31,545 nucleotides of DNA, from positions 1-31,545 of the IMG/VR virus record IMGVR_UViG_3300014497_000022. The stretch is one strand, 5' to 3'. Made by a program: the position numbers and the translations under genes. Shown piece by piece: positions 22,825 through 30,494 of the stretch; positions within the stretch are counted from its first letter, which is position 1, and each line of letters begins with the position of its first letter. This DNA is from a virus. Below the pieces are notes generated by a model, which saw only the letters and a list, made by a program, of their open reading frames with translations, was not told the DNA's origin and searched no databases.

Positions 22825-25542
22825 ATGAAAATGGAATACGAATTGCGCGCCGACATTCTTGATCGCCTGAAATCCGATTACGGTTTCAAGCACAAGGCCG
22901 GCAAATACATGCGGGAAGGCAAATGCCCTGCCTGTAATAAAAAGGAGCTGTTCGCTTTCCACGATGATCCGTGGGTGATCTGTTGCGGCCGTGGAAAGTG
23001 CGGCCTGACTTGGCACGTCAAAGAGCTTTATGAAGACCTGTTCAACGACTGGAGCACCCGCGCACCGTCTACTGAACAACACCCGAACGCCACTGCGCGT
23101 GCCTACTTGGAGTTCGCCCGTGGCTTCCGCTTCGATGTGATTCAGGGTTGGTTCACCCAAGACTCCTACTATTCAAACGAGTTGAACGAAGGCAGCGCCA
23201 CGGTGCGGTTCGCGCTCGACAAGGGTGGTTACTGGGAGCGGCTGATTGATCGGCCGCACCGCTTCGGCAAGATGAAGGCCCGCTTCAAACCCGGCGACAG
23301 CCCCCGTGGCGTATGGTGGTGCCCGCCCTGTGTCGAGCTGCTGGACGTCAAAGAGCTGTGGATTGTCGAGGGCATCTTTGACGCCATCGCCCTGGTGCAC
23401 AACGGCATTGCCGCTGTCTCGGCTATGTCATCCGGTGCGTATCCAGAAGAGTCCCTGAAGGAGCTTGCCCGTCAACGCGGTGGCAAGCTGCCCAAACTGA
23501 TTTGGGCCTTGGACAACGAGCCAGGCGCCCACCGCTACACCAAACGCTGGGTACGCCAGGCGCGCGCCCTGGGTTACGTCTGCGAAGCGGCACAAATCCC
23601 CCAGCCCGACAGTCGCAAAGTTGACTGGAACGATCTGCACCAACGCTGGCAGTTTGTCGACGGCGACGAGCAACGCACCAGGCAAATCGAAAAAGACCTA
23701 CGTGCAGCTCGCTATCACGGCGATTTGCTGCTGGCCGAAAGCGCGTCGGAAAAAGGCGCGCTGATGTATGACTGGAGCGAACGGCACGAATTTTTCTTCG
23801 GGTTCGAAAACCGGATGTACTGGTTCAAAATGGACTTGGAGAAATTCCACAAGGCCATGCAAGCGCTGGAGTCTTCCGAGCGCCAGGAAGACCAGTTGCT
23901 CAGCGACAAGCAGCGTCGTGACAAGGCTCTGCGTCAGTGCGGCGGCGTGGTCGAAATCGCGAACTGCTACCCCCAGGCCCTGTACTTCCAGCGCAACGAA
24001 GTGACCGACGAATCATGGTACTACTTCCGCGTGGACTTCCCACACGACGGTGGGAGTGTCAAAAACACCTTCACCGGTGGCCAGGTCGCCGCCGCCAGCG
24101 AGTTCAAGAAACGCTTGCTCAGCATGGCCGCAGGCGCGGTATTCACCGGCAGCGGGCAGCAGCTCGACAAGATCATGAAAGACCAGCTCTACGGTCTGAA
24201 AACCGTAGAGACCATCGACTACGTTGGCTACAGCAAGGAGCACGGTGCCTACGTGTTCGGCGACCTCGCCATGCGCAACGGCGTGGTCAGCCAGGTCAAC
24301 AAGGAAGACTTTTTCGAGTTCGGCAAGCTGCGCCTTAAAACGCTGCAGAAGTCGATCGCCATGCATATCCAGCGCGATGCCAAACAGTACCGGAGCGATT
24401 GGCTCCCGATGCTGTGGTTGTGCTTCGGCGCCAAGGGCATCGTCGCCCTCGCGTTCTGGTTTGGCTCCCTGTTCGCCGAGCAGATCCGCACACAATACAA
24501 ATCCTTTCCCTTCCTGGAAGTAACGGGCGAAGCCGGCGCCGGTAAAACCACGCTGCTGATGTTCCTGTGGAAACTGTTGGGCCGCCGTGAGTACGAAGGC
24601 TTTGATCCGTCTAAATCAACCCGTGCAGGTCGTCAGCGCGCCATGGGCCAAGTGTCCAACATGCCGGTGGTGCTGATCGAGGGCGACCGCAACGAGCCGG
24701 ATAAAGCGCATGCGAAAGGCTTTGACTGGGACGAACTGAAGGACTTCTTCGGCGGCGGCACCCTGGGCACCAAGGGCATGAAAACCAGCGGCAACGAGAC
24801 CTACGAACCGCCGTTTCGAGGGACCATCGCCATCAGCCAAAACGCCGACGTCAGCGCCTCTGAAGCGATCCTGACCCGGATTATCAAAACCCACTTTGCA
24901 CGCCCAGACGTGACCACCGAGAGCCGTGCAGCGGCAGACAATCTCAACCTGATCCCGGTGGAGCAGCTCAGCCATTTCCTGCTGATGGCCGTGCGTGCCG
25001 AAGCCCAGATCATGGCGAAATTTGCCGAACGGGTTCTGGTGCACGAACAACACCTGCGCAAGCTCAAGGAAATCCGCGTCGAACGGATCATAAAGAACCA
25101 CAGCCAGATCATGGCCCTGGTGGACTGCCTGTGCCTGATTTGCCCGCTGAGCGAATACCAACGGATCACAACCCACCAGGCCCTGACGGTCATGGCTTTG
25201 GAACGCCAGTCCGCGATCAGCGCCGACCATCCGCTGGTGGCCGAATTCTGGGAAGTCTACGAGTACCTCGAAAGCCTGGGTGATGGCCCGCAGGTCAACC
25301 ACAGCACCGACCCCAAGTTGATCGCCATCAACCTCAACGAGTTCGCCGAGCTGGCCAGCATCCACCGGCAGAACCTGGCCGACCTCAAGACCTTGCGCTC
25401 CCTTCTGACAGAGAGCCGAAGCCGAAAACTGTTGGAAACCAACAAGTCCACGTACAGCGCGGTCCGCGCCTCACAAAGCGCCGGCAATGCCTTGTTCAAC
25501 AAACCACTAACTGTGCGCTGCTGGGTGTTCAAGAGCGCGTAG
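22825..25542 (+). CDS. Primase-helicase replication protein (zinc finger, toprim, P-loop ATPase)
   Basis: Main replication protein, 905 aa. An N-terminal zinc-binding region has CPAC (C34, C37) and CCGRGKCG (C53/C54, C59). A toprim primase domain follows, with ELWIVEGIFDAIAL (about residues 176-189, conserved E) and LIWALDNEPGAHR (about 224-236, the DxD-like site). The C-terminal half is a P-loop ATPase/helicase with Walker A GEAGAGKTT (568-576) and a Walker B-like VVLIEGD (615-621). A TIAISQNADVSASEAILTRIIKTHF stretch follows that resembles sensor/arginine-finger regions. P2 itself uses the gpA rolling-circle nickase; no such gene is present here, so replication has been swapped to a primase-helicase type. 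ATG 22825 is seven bases after the preceding gene. Confidence 0.88.
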   Translation: MKMEYELRADILDRLKSDYGFKHKAGKYMREGKCPACNKKELFAFHDDPWVICCGRGKCGLTWHVKELYEDLFNDWSTRAPSTEQHPNATARAYLEFARGFRFDVIQGWFTQDSYYSNELNEGSATVRFALDKGGYWERLIDRPHRFGKMKARFKPGDSPRGVWWCPPCVELLDVKELWIVEGIFDAIALVHNGIAAVSAMSSGAYPEESLKELARQRGGKLPKLIWALDNEPGAHRYTKRWVRQARALGYVCEAAQIPQPDSRKVDWNDLHQRWQFVDGDEQRTRQIEKDLRAARYHGDLLLAESASEKGALMYDWSERHEFFFGFENRMYWFKMDLEKFHKAMQALESSERQEDQLLSDKQRRDKALRQCGGVVEIANCYPQALYFQRNEVTDESWYYFRVDFPHDGGSVKNTFTGGQVAAASEFKKRLLSMAAGAVFTGSGQQLDKIMKDQLYGLKTVETIDYVGYSKEHGAYVFGDLAMRNGVVSQVNKEDFFEFGKLRLKTLQKSIAMHIQRDAKQYRSDWLPMLWLCFGAKGIVALAFWFGSLFAEQIRTQYKSFPFLEVTGEAGAGKTTLLMFLWKLLGRREYEGFDPSKSTRAGRQRAMGQVSNMPVVLIEGDRNEPDKAHAKGFDWDELKDFFGGGTLGTKGMKTSGNETYEPPFRGTIAISQNADVSASEAILTRIIKTHFARPDVTTESRAAADNLNLIPVEQLSHFLLMAVRAEAQIMAKFAERVLVHEQHLRKLKEIRVERIIKNHSQIMALVDCLCLICPLSEYQRITTHQALTVMALERQSAISADHPLVAEFWEVYEYLESLGDGPQVNHSTDPKLIAINLNEFAELASIHRQNLADLKTLRSLLTESRSRKLLETNKSTYSAVRASQSAGNALFNKPLTVRCWVFKSA

Positions 25543-25572
25543 CTACTGGGATGGCTCAGTGAGGGAATGACC

Positions 25573-25779
25573 ATGAAATGGGCAGTAAAACGAAACAGAG
25601 ACGGGCAAGTGCAGCAGAACTGCTGGATCACCGACAACGGTTACACCGTCGCCGAGTGCCGGTTACCTGAGTCGCGCTACCCAGTGACTCGACCAGGTGG
25701 AGAACTGCCGTTCGCATATGCAAGGGACCGTGACGAAGTCGTCGCGATCATTGAGCAGGACATGGCCGACGAAGCCTGA
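25573..25779 (+). CDS. Small protein of unknown function (68 aa)
   Basis: A 68-aa protein starting at ATG 25573 with gaggg at the right distance (ATG 25567 is too close to it). It begins MKWAVKRNRDGQVQQNCWITDNGYTVAECRLPESRYPVTRPGG and ends in an acidic helix. The central part could fold as a beta sheet, and no family is recognised. It stands just before the first of three repeated leader hairpins. Confidence 0.6.
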   Translation: MKWAVKRNRDGQVQQNCWITDNGYTVAECRLPESRYPVTRPGGELPFAYARDRDEVVAIIEQDMADEA

Positions 25780-25786
25780 AAACCAC

Positions 25787-25834
25787 ACCGGGGCTGCAAC
25801 CCCTCGACAGCGCCCCCCCCAAAGGAGAAGCACC
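25787..25834 (+). promoter_or_regulatory. Repeated leader hairpin, copy 1
   Basis: Leader of the 103-aa gene. GGGG (25790-25793), loop CTGCAA (25794-25799) and CCCC (25800-25803) form a short hairpin, followed after 17 bases by aaaggagaagcacc and the ATG. Nearly the same block recurs at 26157-26204, and a diverged version at 27305-27346. The stem here is the shortest of the three (4 bp). It probably acts on translation or RNA stability. Confidence 0.65.
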
Positions 25835-26146
25835 ATGCACGTACAAGTCATCACCGGAGACGGCCAACAAGGCGAAACCAACCGCCTTCGGCACCTGAAA
25901 GAACTGAAGGCCTGGTTTAACGAGTCCGGGAAAATCGTTCACGCCGAAGCCTACGACCCCGCCGGCCTGGTCGCGATCCTTGAAGTACGCGCCGTCAGCG
26001 ACAAAGAGATTCTGGTGCTGGAGTGCAGCCGAGATCAGATCCAGGCAGCCCTGGAATGGCAGTCAGCAACTGATGAAGTTGTTGAGTTTGAAAACCTGTT
26101 GCTGCACCTGGTGCGCAAGCAAAATCCAACCGGCGAAAGCAAGTAA
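25835..26146 (+). CDS. Protein of unknown function (103 aa)
   Basis: A 103-aa protein that I cannot assign. The ATG at 25835 follows an excellent aaaggag ribosome site at the end of a repeated leader hairpin; in-frame upstream starts lie before that site and are not used. It has MHVQVITGDGQQGETNRLRHLKELKAWF, an ILEVRAVSDKEILVLECSRDQIQAALEW alpha/beta middle and a helical C-terminus. It is acidic and soluble with no membrane segment. The shared leader suggests common control with the 87-aa gene and the large methyltransferase. Confidence 0.65.
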   Translation: MHVQVITGDGQQGETNRLRHLKELKAWFNESGKIVHAEAYDPAGLVAILEVRAVSDKEILVLECSRDQIQAALEWQSATDEVVEFENLLLHLVRKQNPTGESK

Positions 26147-26156
26147 GAAGGTGGTG

Positions 26157-26204
26157 CCGAGGGGCTGCAACCCCTCGACACCGACCACCCAAAGGAGAAG
26201 CACC
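26157..26204 (+). promoter_or_regulatory. Repeated leader hairpin, copy 2
   Basis: Leader of the 87-aa gene. The stem CGAGGGG (26158-26164) pairs with CCCCTCG (26171-26177) around loop CTGCAA (26165-26170), 7 bp. From GGGG to past the ATG it is almost identical to copy 1, including cgaca before the pyrimidine-rich spacer and aaaggagaagcacc. It is the longest stem of the set. Confidence 0.68.
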
Positions 26205-26468
26205 ATGCAAGTGAATCAACCCAAAGGCGGCACCGTAGAGGCTACCACAACCCCGCTGGCTGTCGGCGACAAGGTCAGCTACGTCGCAATCAGCGGTGGT
26301 GGCCAGGAATACAGGCTCAGCGCTCGTACCGGCGTGATCGTGGGGATCGACGGCAACGTTGCCACTTTACGCGCTTCGAACGGCCACAGAATCACCAAAC
26401 CTTTGGACAAGCTGACACCCGACGGCCAGCCCAACGCCCTGACACGCATGCTCATGGGAGGGCAGTGA
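26205..26468 (+). CDS. Small protein of unknown function (87 aa), SH3/KOW-like
   Basis: An 87-aa protein starting at ATG 26205 after an aaaggag ribosome site. It has a short basic start and then VGDKVSYVAISGGGQEYRLSARTGVIVGIDGNVATLRASNGHRITKPLDKLTPDG, a strand-rich pattern like small SH3/KOW-type barrels. This fold guess is from the strand and glycine pattern only. It precedes the 200-aa gene by two bases. Confidence 0.62.
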   Translation: MQVNQPKGGTVEATTTPLAVGDKVSYVAISGGGQEYRLSARTGVIVGIDGNVATLRASNGHRITKPLDKLTPDGQPNALTRMLMGGQ

Positions 26469-26470
26469 TC

Positions 26471-27073
26471 ATGTCCGAGTTTTTCTATAAATCCTGCGAT
26501 CCAGCGACCGTTGCCATTGTTCGCGAATTTTACTCAATGAAGGATTCGCTCAACGCTCAATTGGCAGCCCTCGGCACACACTTCGGCGGTAAGGTCGCTC
26601 CAATGCGCGATCTTACCTCCCACTTTGCTGGTGGCGTGAAACTCTCAGGTGGTAGTGAACTGGACGCGCACTGGTGTCGCGCTGACGACTATGGTTACCG
26701 CTCATTGCGTAGCGCTCCCAAGCTTGCAAAAGGCACCTCCAAAGAAGACCGCGCATTAATCCGTACTGAGCACGAACGCCTTGTCGCTTTGTGGACAGAG
26801 CACTGTCCTAAGCGCCTCAGTTCCCACGAATACTGGCAGCGACTGGGTGTAAACACGGGCAACTTGCTCATGAGCGGCGGGATCAAGTTTGAACTCGGCG
26901 GCACCGCCTACTTTCACCTGGGCTTCCAAATCAATGAGGCTGAACACCTGGCCCAAGTAGCCGCCGGCAAACCCACCAGCGGATGGATCGACGGTGCAGT
27001 TGAGATCCTGGCCAGCGAGTACGAGACAGCCCGCCTCGCAAAACTGAAGGCGAATGAGGTGGCAAATGCCTAA
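26471..27073 (+). CDS. Protein of unknown function (200 aa)
   Basis: A 200-aa soluble protein that I cannot name. ATG 26471 has ggaggg eight bases upstream; GTG 26465 is in frame but too close to it. Seen are SEFFYKSCDPATVAIVREFYSMKDSLNAQL, a WCRADDYGYRSLRSAPK stretch with aromatic and basic residues, EHCPKRLSSHEYWQRLGVNTGNLLMSGGIKF, and a C-terminal helix rich in A, E and K. It overlaps the next gene by eight bases. Confidence 0.65.
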   Translation: MSEFFYKSCDPATVAIVREFYSMKDSLNAQLAALGTHFGGKVAPMRDLTSHFAGGVKLSGGSELDAHWCRADDYGYRSLRSAPKLAKGTSKEDRALIRTEHERLVALWTEHCPKRLSSHEYWQRLGVNTGNLLMSGGIKFELGGTAYFHLGFQINEAEHLAQVAAGKPTSGWIDGAVEILASEYETARLAKLKANEVANA

Positions 27074-27284
27074 GAACTCTTTGCCTGAGCGCGAGCGGCC
27101 GACGATGGCAAGCCACCGCCTCGACCTCCCGAGCCGCTGCGACATCTGCGGACATGCACGCTCCACCCGCAAGCACCAGGCCTGTAGCCGTATCCGCCAG
27201 CAACGCAAATCAGCGGAGTGGGCTGCATACATGGCCGAGCGTGAAGCTGCCAGACAGAACAAACCGCGTCGATACGCACACTGA
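27066..27284 (+). CDS. Small cysteine-motif protein (72 aa)
   Basis: A 72-aa basic protein with CDIC (C25-x2-C28) and a further histidine/cysteine pair in HQAC (HARSTRKHQACSR), which resembles a small zinc-binding knuckle. A basic helix follows (RQQRKSAEWAAYMAEREAARQNKPRRY). The ATG at 27066 follows gaggtgg and overlaps the previous stop. A nucleic-acid-binding role is likely from the charge and the cysteines, but no family is recognised. Confidence 0.62.
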   Translation: MPKNSLPERERPTMASHRLDLPSRCDICGHARSTRKHQACSRIRQQRKSAEWAAYMAEREAARQNKPRRYAH

Positions 27285-27304
27285 TACCCAACACAGGCGG
27301 GACA

Positions 27305-27346
27305 CGGGGAGCTGCAACTCCCCCACTGCCTGAAAGGAGAAGCACC
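27305..27346 (+). promoter_or_regulatory. Repeated leader hairpin, copy 3 (compensatory stem)
   Basis: Leader of the large methyltransferase gene. GGGGAG (27306-27311) pairs with CTCCCC (27318-27323) around the same loop CTGCAA (27312-27317). The second pair from the loop is A-T here and G-C in copies 1 and 2, changed on both sides, so pairing is kept. The spacer to aaaggagaagcacc is shorter (9 bases). Confidence 0.68.
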
Positions 27347-29341
27347 ATGCTTAAACGTACCCTCACCCACTTCCACCTCTGCTGCGGACTCGGCAGCGGC
27401 GCCGCCGGCTTCAGCGACTCCAAACCAGTCCTGGGCCCCGTGCACGCTGAATGGCGCTGTCTGGGTGGCGTCGACGTCGACCCGGCCGGCTTGCGCGACT
27501 TCCAGATGATGACCGGTGTGCGTGGCACGCTGATGGACCTGTTCACACGCGAACAGTACACAGCGTTCCACGGCCAGCAGCCGCCAGCCGGTTGGACCGA
27601 GGCCACCGCCGAGGATCTGCGCCGCGCCGCCGGCAACGAAGACCCGGACGCGGTGTTCATCAGCAGCCCCTGCAAGGGCGCATCCGGCCTGCTGTCCGAG
27701 ACAATGAGCCAGACACCCAAATATCGGGCACTCAACGAGCTGACGTTGCGGTGTGTGTGGCTGATGTGCGAAGCCTGGAAACACAAACCGGTGAAGTTGA
27801 TCGTGTTCGAAAACGTGCCGCGCCTGGCAACCCGTGGCCGCTACCTGCTGGATCAGATCACCAAGCTGCTCCGCCATTACGGCTACGCGGTGGCGGAAAC
27901 CACCCACGACTGTGGCGAAATTGGCGGGCTGGCACAGAGCCGCAAGCGTTTCTTGCTGGTGGCCAGGCACGTCGAGCAGGTTCCGGCGTTCTTGTATGAA
28001 CCTGAAAAGCGGAGCCTGCGCGCCGTCGGTGATGTGCTGAGCCGCATGCCACTGGCCGGCGATATCGATCAGGCGGGGCCGATGCACCGGGTGCCGGCGT
28101 TGCAATGGAAAACTTGGGTGCGCCTAGCCCTGGTTGAGGCCGGGAAGGACTGGCGCAGCCTGAGTCGGTTTGCGATCGAGGACGGCCACCTTCGTGACTT
28201 CGTGATCGTGCCGGAATACCACAACGGCGTGCTCGGGGTTGTCGATTGGGACGATACAGCCGGCGTGGTTGCAGGTGCGAGCCGGCCCCTGAACGGCAAG
28301 TTTTCCGTGGCAGATCCGCGCCCGACCAGCAAATTCGAATACACCCAGTACGGAGTGCTGCCCTTTGACCGCCACTGCGGTGTGGTCACCGGCCAGCGCA
28401 GCCCAGGGCAAGGGACGTTTAGCGTTGCAGACCCGCGCATGGGCGGCGAGCGCCACAATAATGTGTTCCGCGTGGTACGCAATGACCAAGCCGCCGGCAC
28501 GGTTACCGCAGGCCATGGCCTCAGCTCCGGTGGGCAGGCCGTATCCGACCCACGCCAACCGTCCAAAGGCTTCGGTAAGTACCTGGTCACCGACTACAGC
28601 AAGCCCGCTGGCACAGTGATCGCCGGCAGCACCACTGGGCAAGGCGCTTTCGCCGTGGCAGATCCTGCTTACAAACACTGGCACCCGAATGCCAGCACGC
28701 AAAAGCTGCGCATCACGCCTTGGTGTGAGAGCGCCAAGACCGTGACCGGCTCACAACAGGTTGCAAGTGGGGCTTTATCGATCGCAGATCCTCGCCCGGG
28801 TATGTCACGCACCAAGGGCGACGCCTACCTGACCGGTGGACATTACGGTGTCGTCGAGTACAACACCCCGGCCGGCGCAGTCTCCGCCAGCGCTTGCCAC
28901 GACAATGGCCGGTGGTCAGTTGCAGACCAGCGCATGCCGGCGCCGAACGACAGGCTGACCTGCATGATCACCAGCCTCGACGGCACCTGGCACCGCCCTT
29001 TCACCACGCTGGAGCTGGCCGCGCTGCAATCGCTGTTTGATCCAGAGGATCACTGGTCAGCAGATCCGCAGACCGCGCATGAAATTGAGCGGATGCAGCG
29101 CGTCCGCAAGATCGAACAGGCGGGATTCTTCCGGCTGGACGGCATCAACGACGGCCACCACCGGGAGCGGATTGGCAACGCGGTGCCGCGCGCGGCGGCA
29201 AGGGCGATGGCCGACGTGTTCGGCATGACGCTGCTGCTTTCCGAGGAGGGTGAGACGTTCATGCTCAGCAACGTGTCGATTTGGGTTCAGCCGGTGGCGA
29301 TCGCGCTGAGCGTGGCGCAACAGGAGGTTAGTCATGTCTGA
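27347..29341 (+). CDS. Large DNA (cytosine-5) methyltransferase with repeat-filled variable region
   Basis: A 664-aa C5 cytosine methyltransferase. Seen are motif I HFHLCCGLGSGAAGF (8-22), motif IV SSPCKGASGL with the likely catalytic C109 (K110 replaces the usual Q), motif VI FENVPRL (154-160), motif VIII QSRKRF (197-202) and motif X ERIGNAVPRAAARAM (607-621). Between VIII and X lies a region with six degenerate repeats marked by VADPR-like ends (321, 360, 399, 437, 479 and 525), spaced 38-46 residues apart, each with an upstream AGTVTAG-like turn. The enzyme is about twice the usual size. In phages such enzymes usually guard phage DNA against host restriction. It is third in the set of genes with the repeated leader hairpin, and overlaps the next gene. 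Confidence 0.88.
   Translation: MLKRTLTHFHLCCGLGSGAAGFSDSKPVLGPVHAEWRCLGGVDVDPAGLRDFQMMTGVRGTLMDLFTREQYTAFHGQQPPAGWTEATAEDLRRAAGNEDPDAVFISSPCKGASGLLSETMSQTPKYRALNELTLRCVWLMCEAWKHKPVKLIVFENVPRLATRGRYLLDQITKLLRHYGYAVAETTHDCGEIGGLAQSRKRFLLVARHVEQVPAFLYEPEKRSLRAVGDVLSRMPLAGDIDQAGPMHRVPALQWKTWVRLALVEAGKDWRSLSRFAIEDGHLRDFVIVPEYHNGVLGVVDWDDTAGVVAGASRPLNGKFSVADPRPTSKFEYTQYGVLPFDRHCGVVTGQRSPGQGTFSVADPRMGGERHNNVFRVVRNDQAAGTVTAGHGLSSGGQAVSDPRQPSKGFGKYLVTDYSKPAGTVIAGSTTGQGAFAVADPAYKHWHPNASTQKLRITPWCESAKTVTGSQQVASGALSIADPRPGMSRTKGDAYLTGGHYGVVEYNTPAGAVSASACHDNGRWSVADQRMPAPNDRLTCMITSLDGTWHRPFTTLELAALQSLFDPEDHWSADPQTAHEIERMQRVRKIEQAGFFRLDGINDGHHRERIGNAVPRAAARAMADVFGMTLLLSEEGETFMLSNVSIWVQPVAIALSVAQQEVSHV
28232..28936 (+). 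repeat. Six degenerate protein repeats within the large methyltransferase
   Basis: Codons about 296-530 encode six repeats of about 38-46 residues. Each has a short strand (VVDWDD, VLPFDR, VVRNDQ, VTDYSK, ITPWCE, VVEYNT), a glycine turn (AGVVAGA, CGVVTGQ, AGTVTAG, AGTVIAG, AKTVTGS, AGAVSAS) and a closing F/W-S-VADPR-type segment. The repeats occupy the place of the target recognition domain. Confidence 0.8.
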
Positions 29342-29960
29342 CCTCTTCTTCTTGCAGGACAGCCGCAGCAATGTCGGCAGTCGGGCCATGTTCTGGCGCG
29401 AGGGTGGCGGCTACACCTCGAACCTGAACGAGGCTGAGCAGTTCAAACGCGAGCCCGCAGTCAAACAGTACGAGTGCCGCGAAACCGACCTGCCCTGGCC
29501 AGTTGAGTACGTCCGCGCTCGCGCAGAGGTCGGCGTTGACTGCCAGTACCTCAGCAGGTCAGAAGCAGAGGCATACCGCAACGAAGACGGCCGCGTATAT
29601 GTGGCCTACGCTCGCGAGTGGGACGGCAATGATCTGGTATGGCGCGGCGGCAAAGGCCCAACCGCCAACTTGGATGACGCCATCCACCCAGGGGCGGCAG
29701 ATGCAGCTGGGTACCTGGCCCAAGGCTTAGAGCTTTGGCCATGCGGATACATCGTCGAGCGTTCCCGGCCGGTGGTCCCGGCCGCTCTGCTCGATCACAA
29801 GCAGGCACTGCGCTCAGTCGGCCTCAAGCTGCCCAAGCTCAAGCGCGCGCGCATCCGCATCTACAGCGACCGGGTTAACTGCCAAGGCTGCGGGCGTTTT
29901 CTCAGCGAGCGTCAGCGCTTCGACGACTGCCCGAACTGCGGCGCGGGGAATGCACCATGA
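29334..29960 (+). CDS. Zinc-ribbon protein of unknown function (208 aa)
   Basis: A 208-aa protein whose ATG lies eight bases inside the methyltransferase end, behind a strong aggagg ribosome site. Its C-terminus is a zinc ribbon, C183-x2-C186 and C199-x2-C202 (CQGC, CPNC). The body has two similar segments, FWREGGGYTSNLNEAE (20-35) and VWRGGKGPTANLDDA (102-116), which suggest an internal duplication. No named family is recognised. Coupling to the methyltransferase hints at a linked DNA or RNA role. Confidence 0.7.
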   Translation: MSDLFFLQDSRSNVGSRAMFWREGGGYTSNLNEAEQFKREPAVKQYECRETDLPWPVEYVRARAEVGVDCQYLSRSEAEAYRNEDGRVYVAYAREWDGNDLVWRGGKGPTANLDDAIHPGAADAAGYLAQGLELWPCGYIVERSRPVVPAALLDHKQALRSVGLKLPKLKRARIRIYSDRVNCQGCGRFLSERQRFDDCPNCGAGNAP

Positions 29961-30208
29961 CCGTATTCCTTTTGCTTTACCTGTGCGCGGATACGACCCG
30001 TACGGATTGCCAGGTGGTTAGGGCTGATAGCTGGAGCGGCCCTCACGCCTACAAGCAATGCCTCGACGTCGTGCCAGGCCTGACTGAGGCGCTGACTGCG
30101 CCCAATCGAAAACGCCATCGGTTTGTTTGCGAGATCCAGGGCGACGGACCAAAGCCTGTAGAACACAAAGCGCCCTCGGCGTTTATTCATCAATCGTTTC
30201 GGATGTGA
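29957..30208 (+). CDS. Small cysteine-containing protein of unknown function (83 aa)
   Basis: An 83-aa protein overlapping the previous stop (ATGA). It begins with a short hydrophobic run (MTVFLLLYLCAD) and has four cysteines (C10, C18, C35, C58), as in small secreted or membrane-associated phage proteins. The hydrophobic run is too short for a sure signal peptide. No family is recognised. Confidence 0.58.
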   Translation: MTVFLLLYLCADTTRTDCQVVRADSWSGPHAYKQCLDVVPGLTEALTAPNRKRHRFVCEIQGDGPKPVEHKAPSAFIHQSFRM

Positions 30209-30218
30209 GGGGGCCACC

Positions 30219-30494
30219 ATGAATACAGCCTTTATACTGATGGCCCAATACGACGGCCAAGTCATCATCCCGCTGGAACTCGTGTGCCGTGATTACTTCA
30301 CGCATCTGACCCCGGAGATGTTCCAGCGCAAGGTGATGAGCGGTCAGATCAAACTGCCCATCACCCGTCTGGAAGTTAGCCAGAAGTCGGCCAAGGGCAT
30401 CCACCTCACCGACTTCGCCGCCTACCTGGACTTGCAGCGCGCCGCCGCCGTAAAGGAACACAACCAGCTCAACGGGATAAAACGCGCCGTTTGA
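30219..30494 (+). CDS. PrtN-family (pyocin activator-like) protein
   Basis: A 91-aa protein of the pyocin activator PrtN family. The N-terminal MNTAFILMAQYDGQVIIPLELVCRDYFTHLTPEMFQRKVMSGQIKLPITRLEVSQKSAKGIHLTDFAAYLD is typical. In P. aeruginosa PrtN activates pyocin genes. Prophages carry short relatives beside the integrase, where an excisionase or transcription-activator role has been suggested. The ribosome site gaggggg is strong. Its last 26 bases overlap the convergent integrase end. Confidence 0.85.
   Translation: MNTAFILMAQYDGQVIIPLELVCRDYFTHLTPEMFQRKVMSGQIKLPITRLEVSQKSAKGIHLTDFAAYLDLQRAAAVKEHNQLNGIKRAV

Noticed and set aside
26756-28105. Open frame of 449 codons on the minus strand
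   Set aside because: It crosses three plus-strand genes with clear ribosome sites and leader hairpins; the product shows no domain.
27347-29341. Repeats in the large methyltransferase as a CRISPR or DNA repeat array
   Set aside because: The repeats are at protein level and diverged at DNA level. They lie in a continuous reading frame with no identical direct repeats or spacers.
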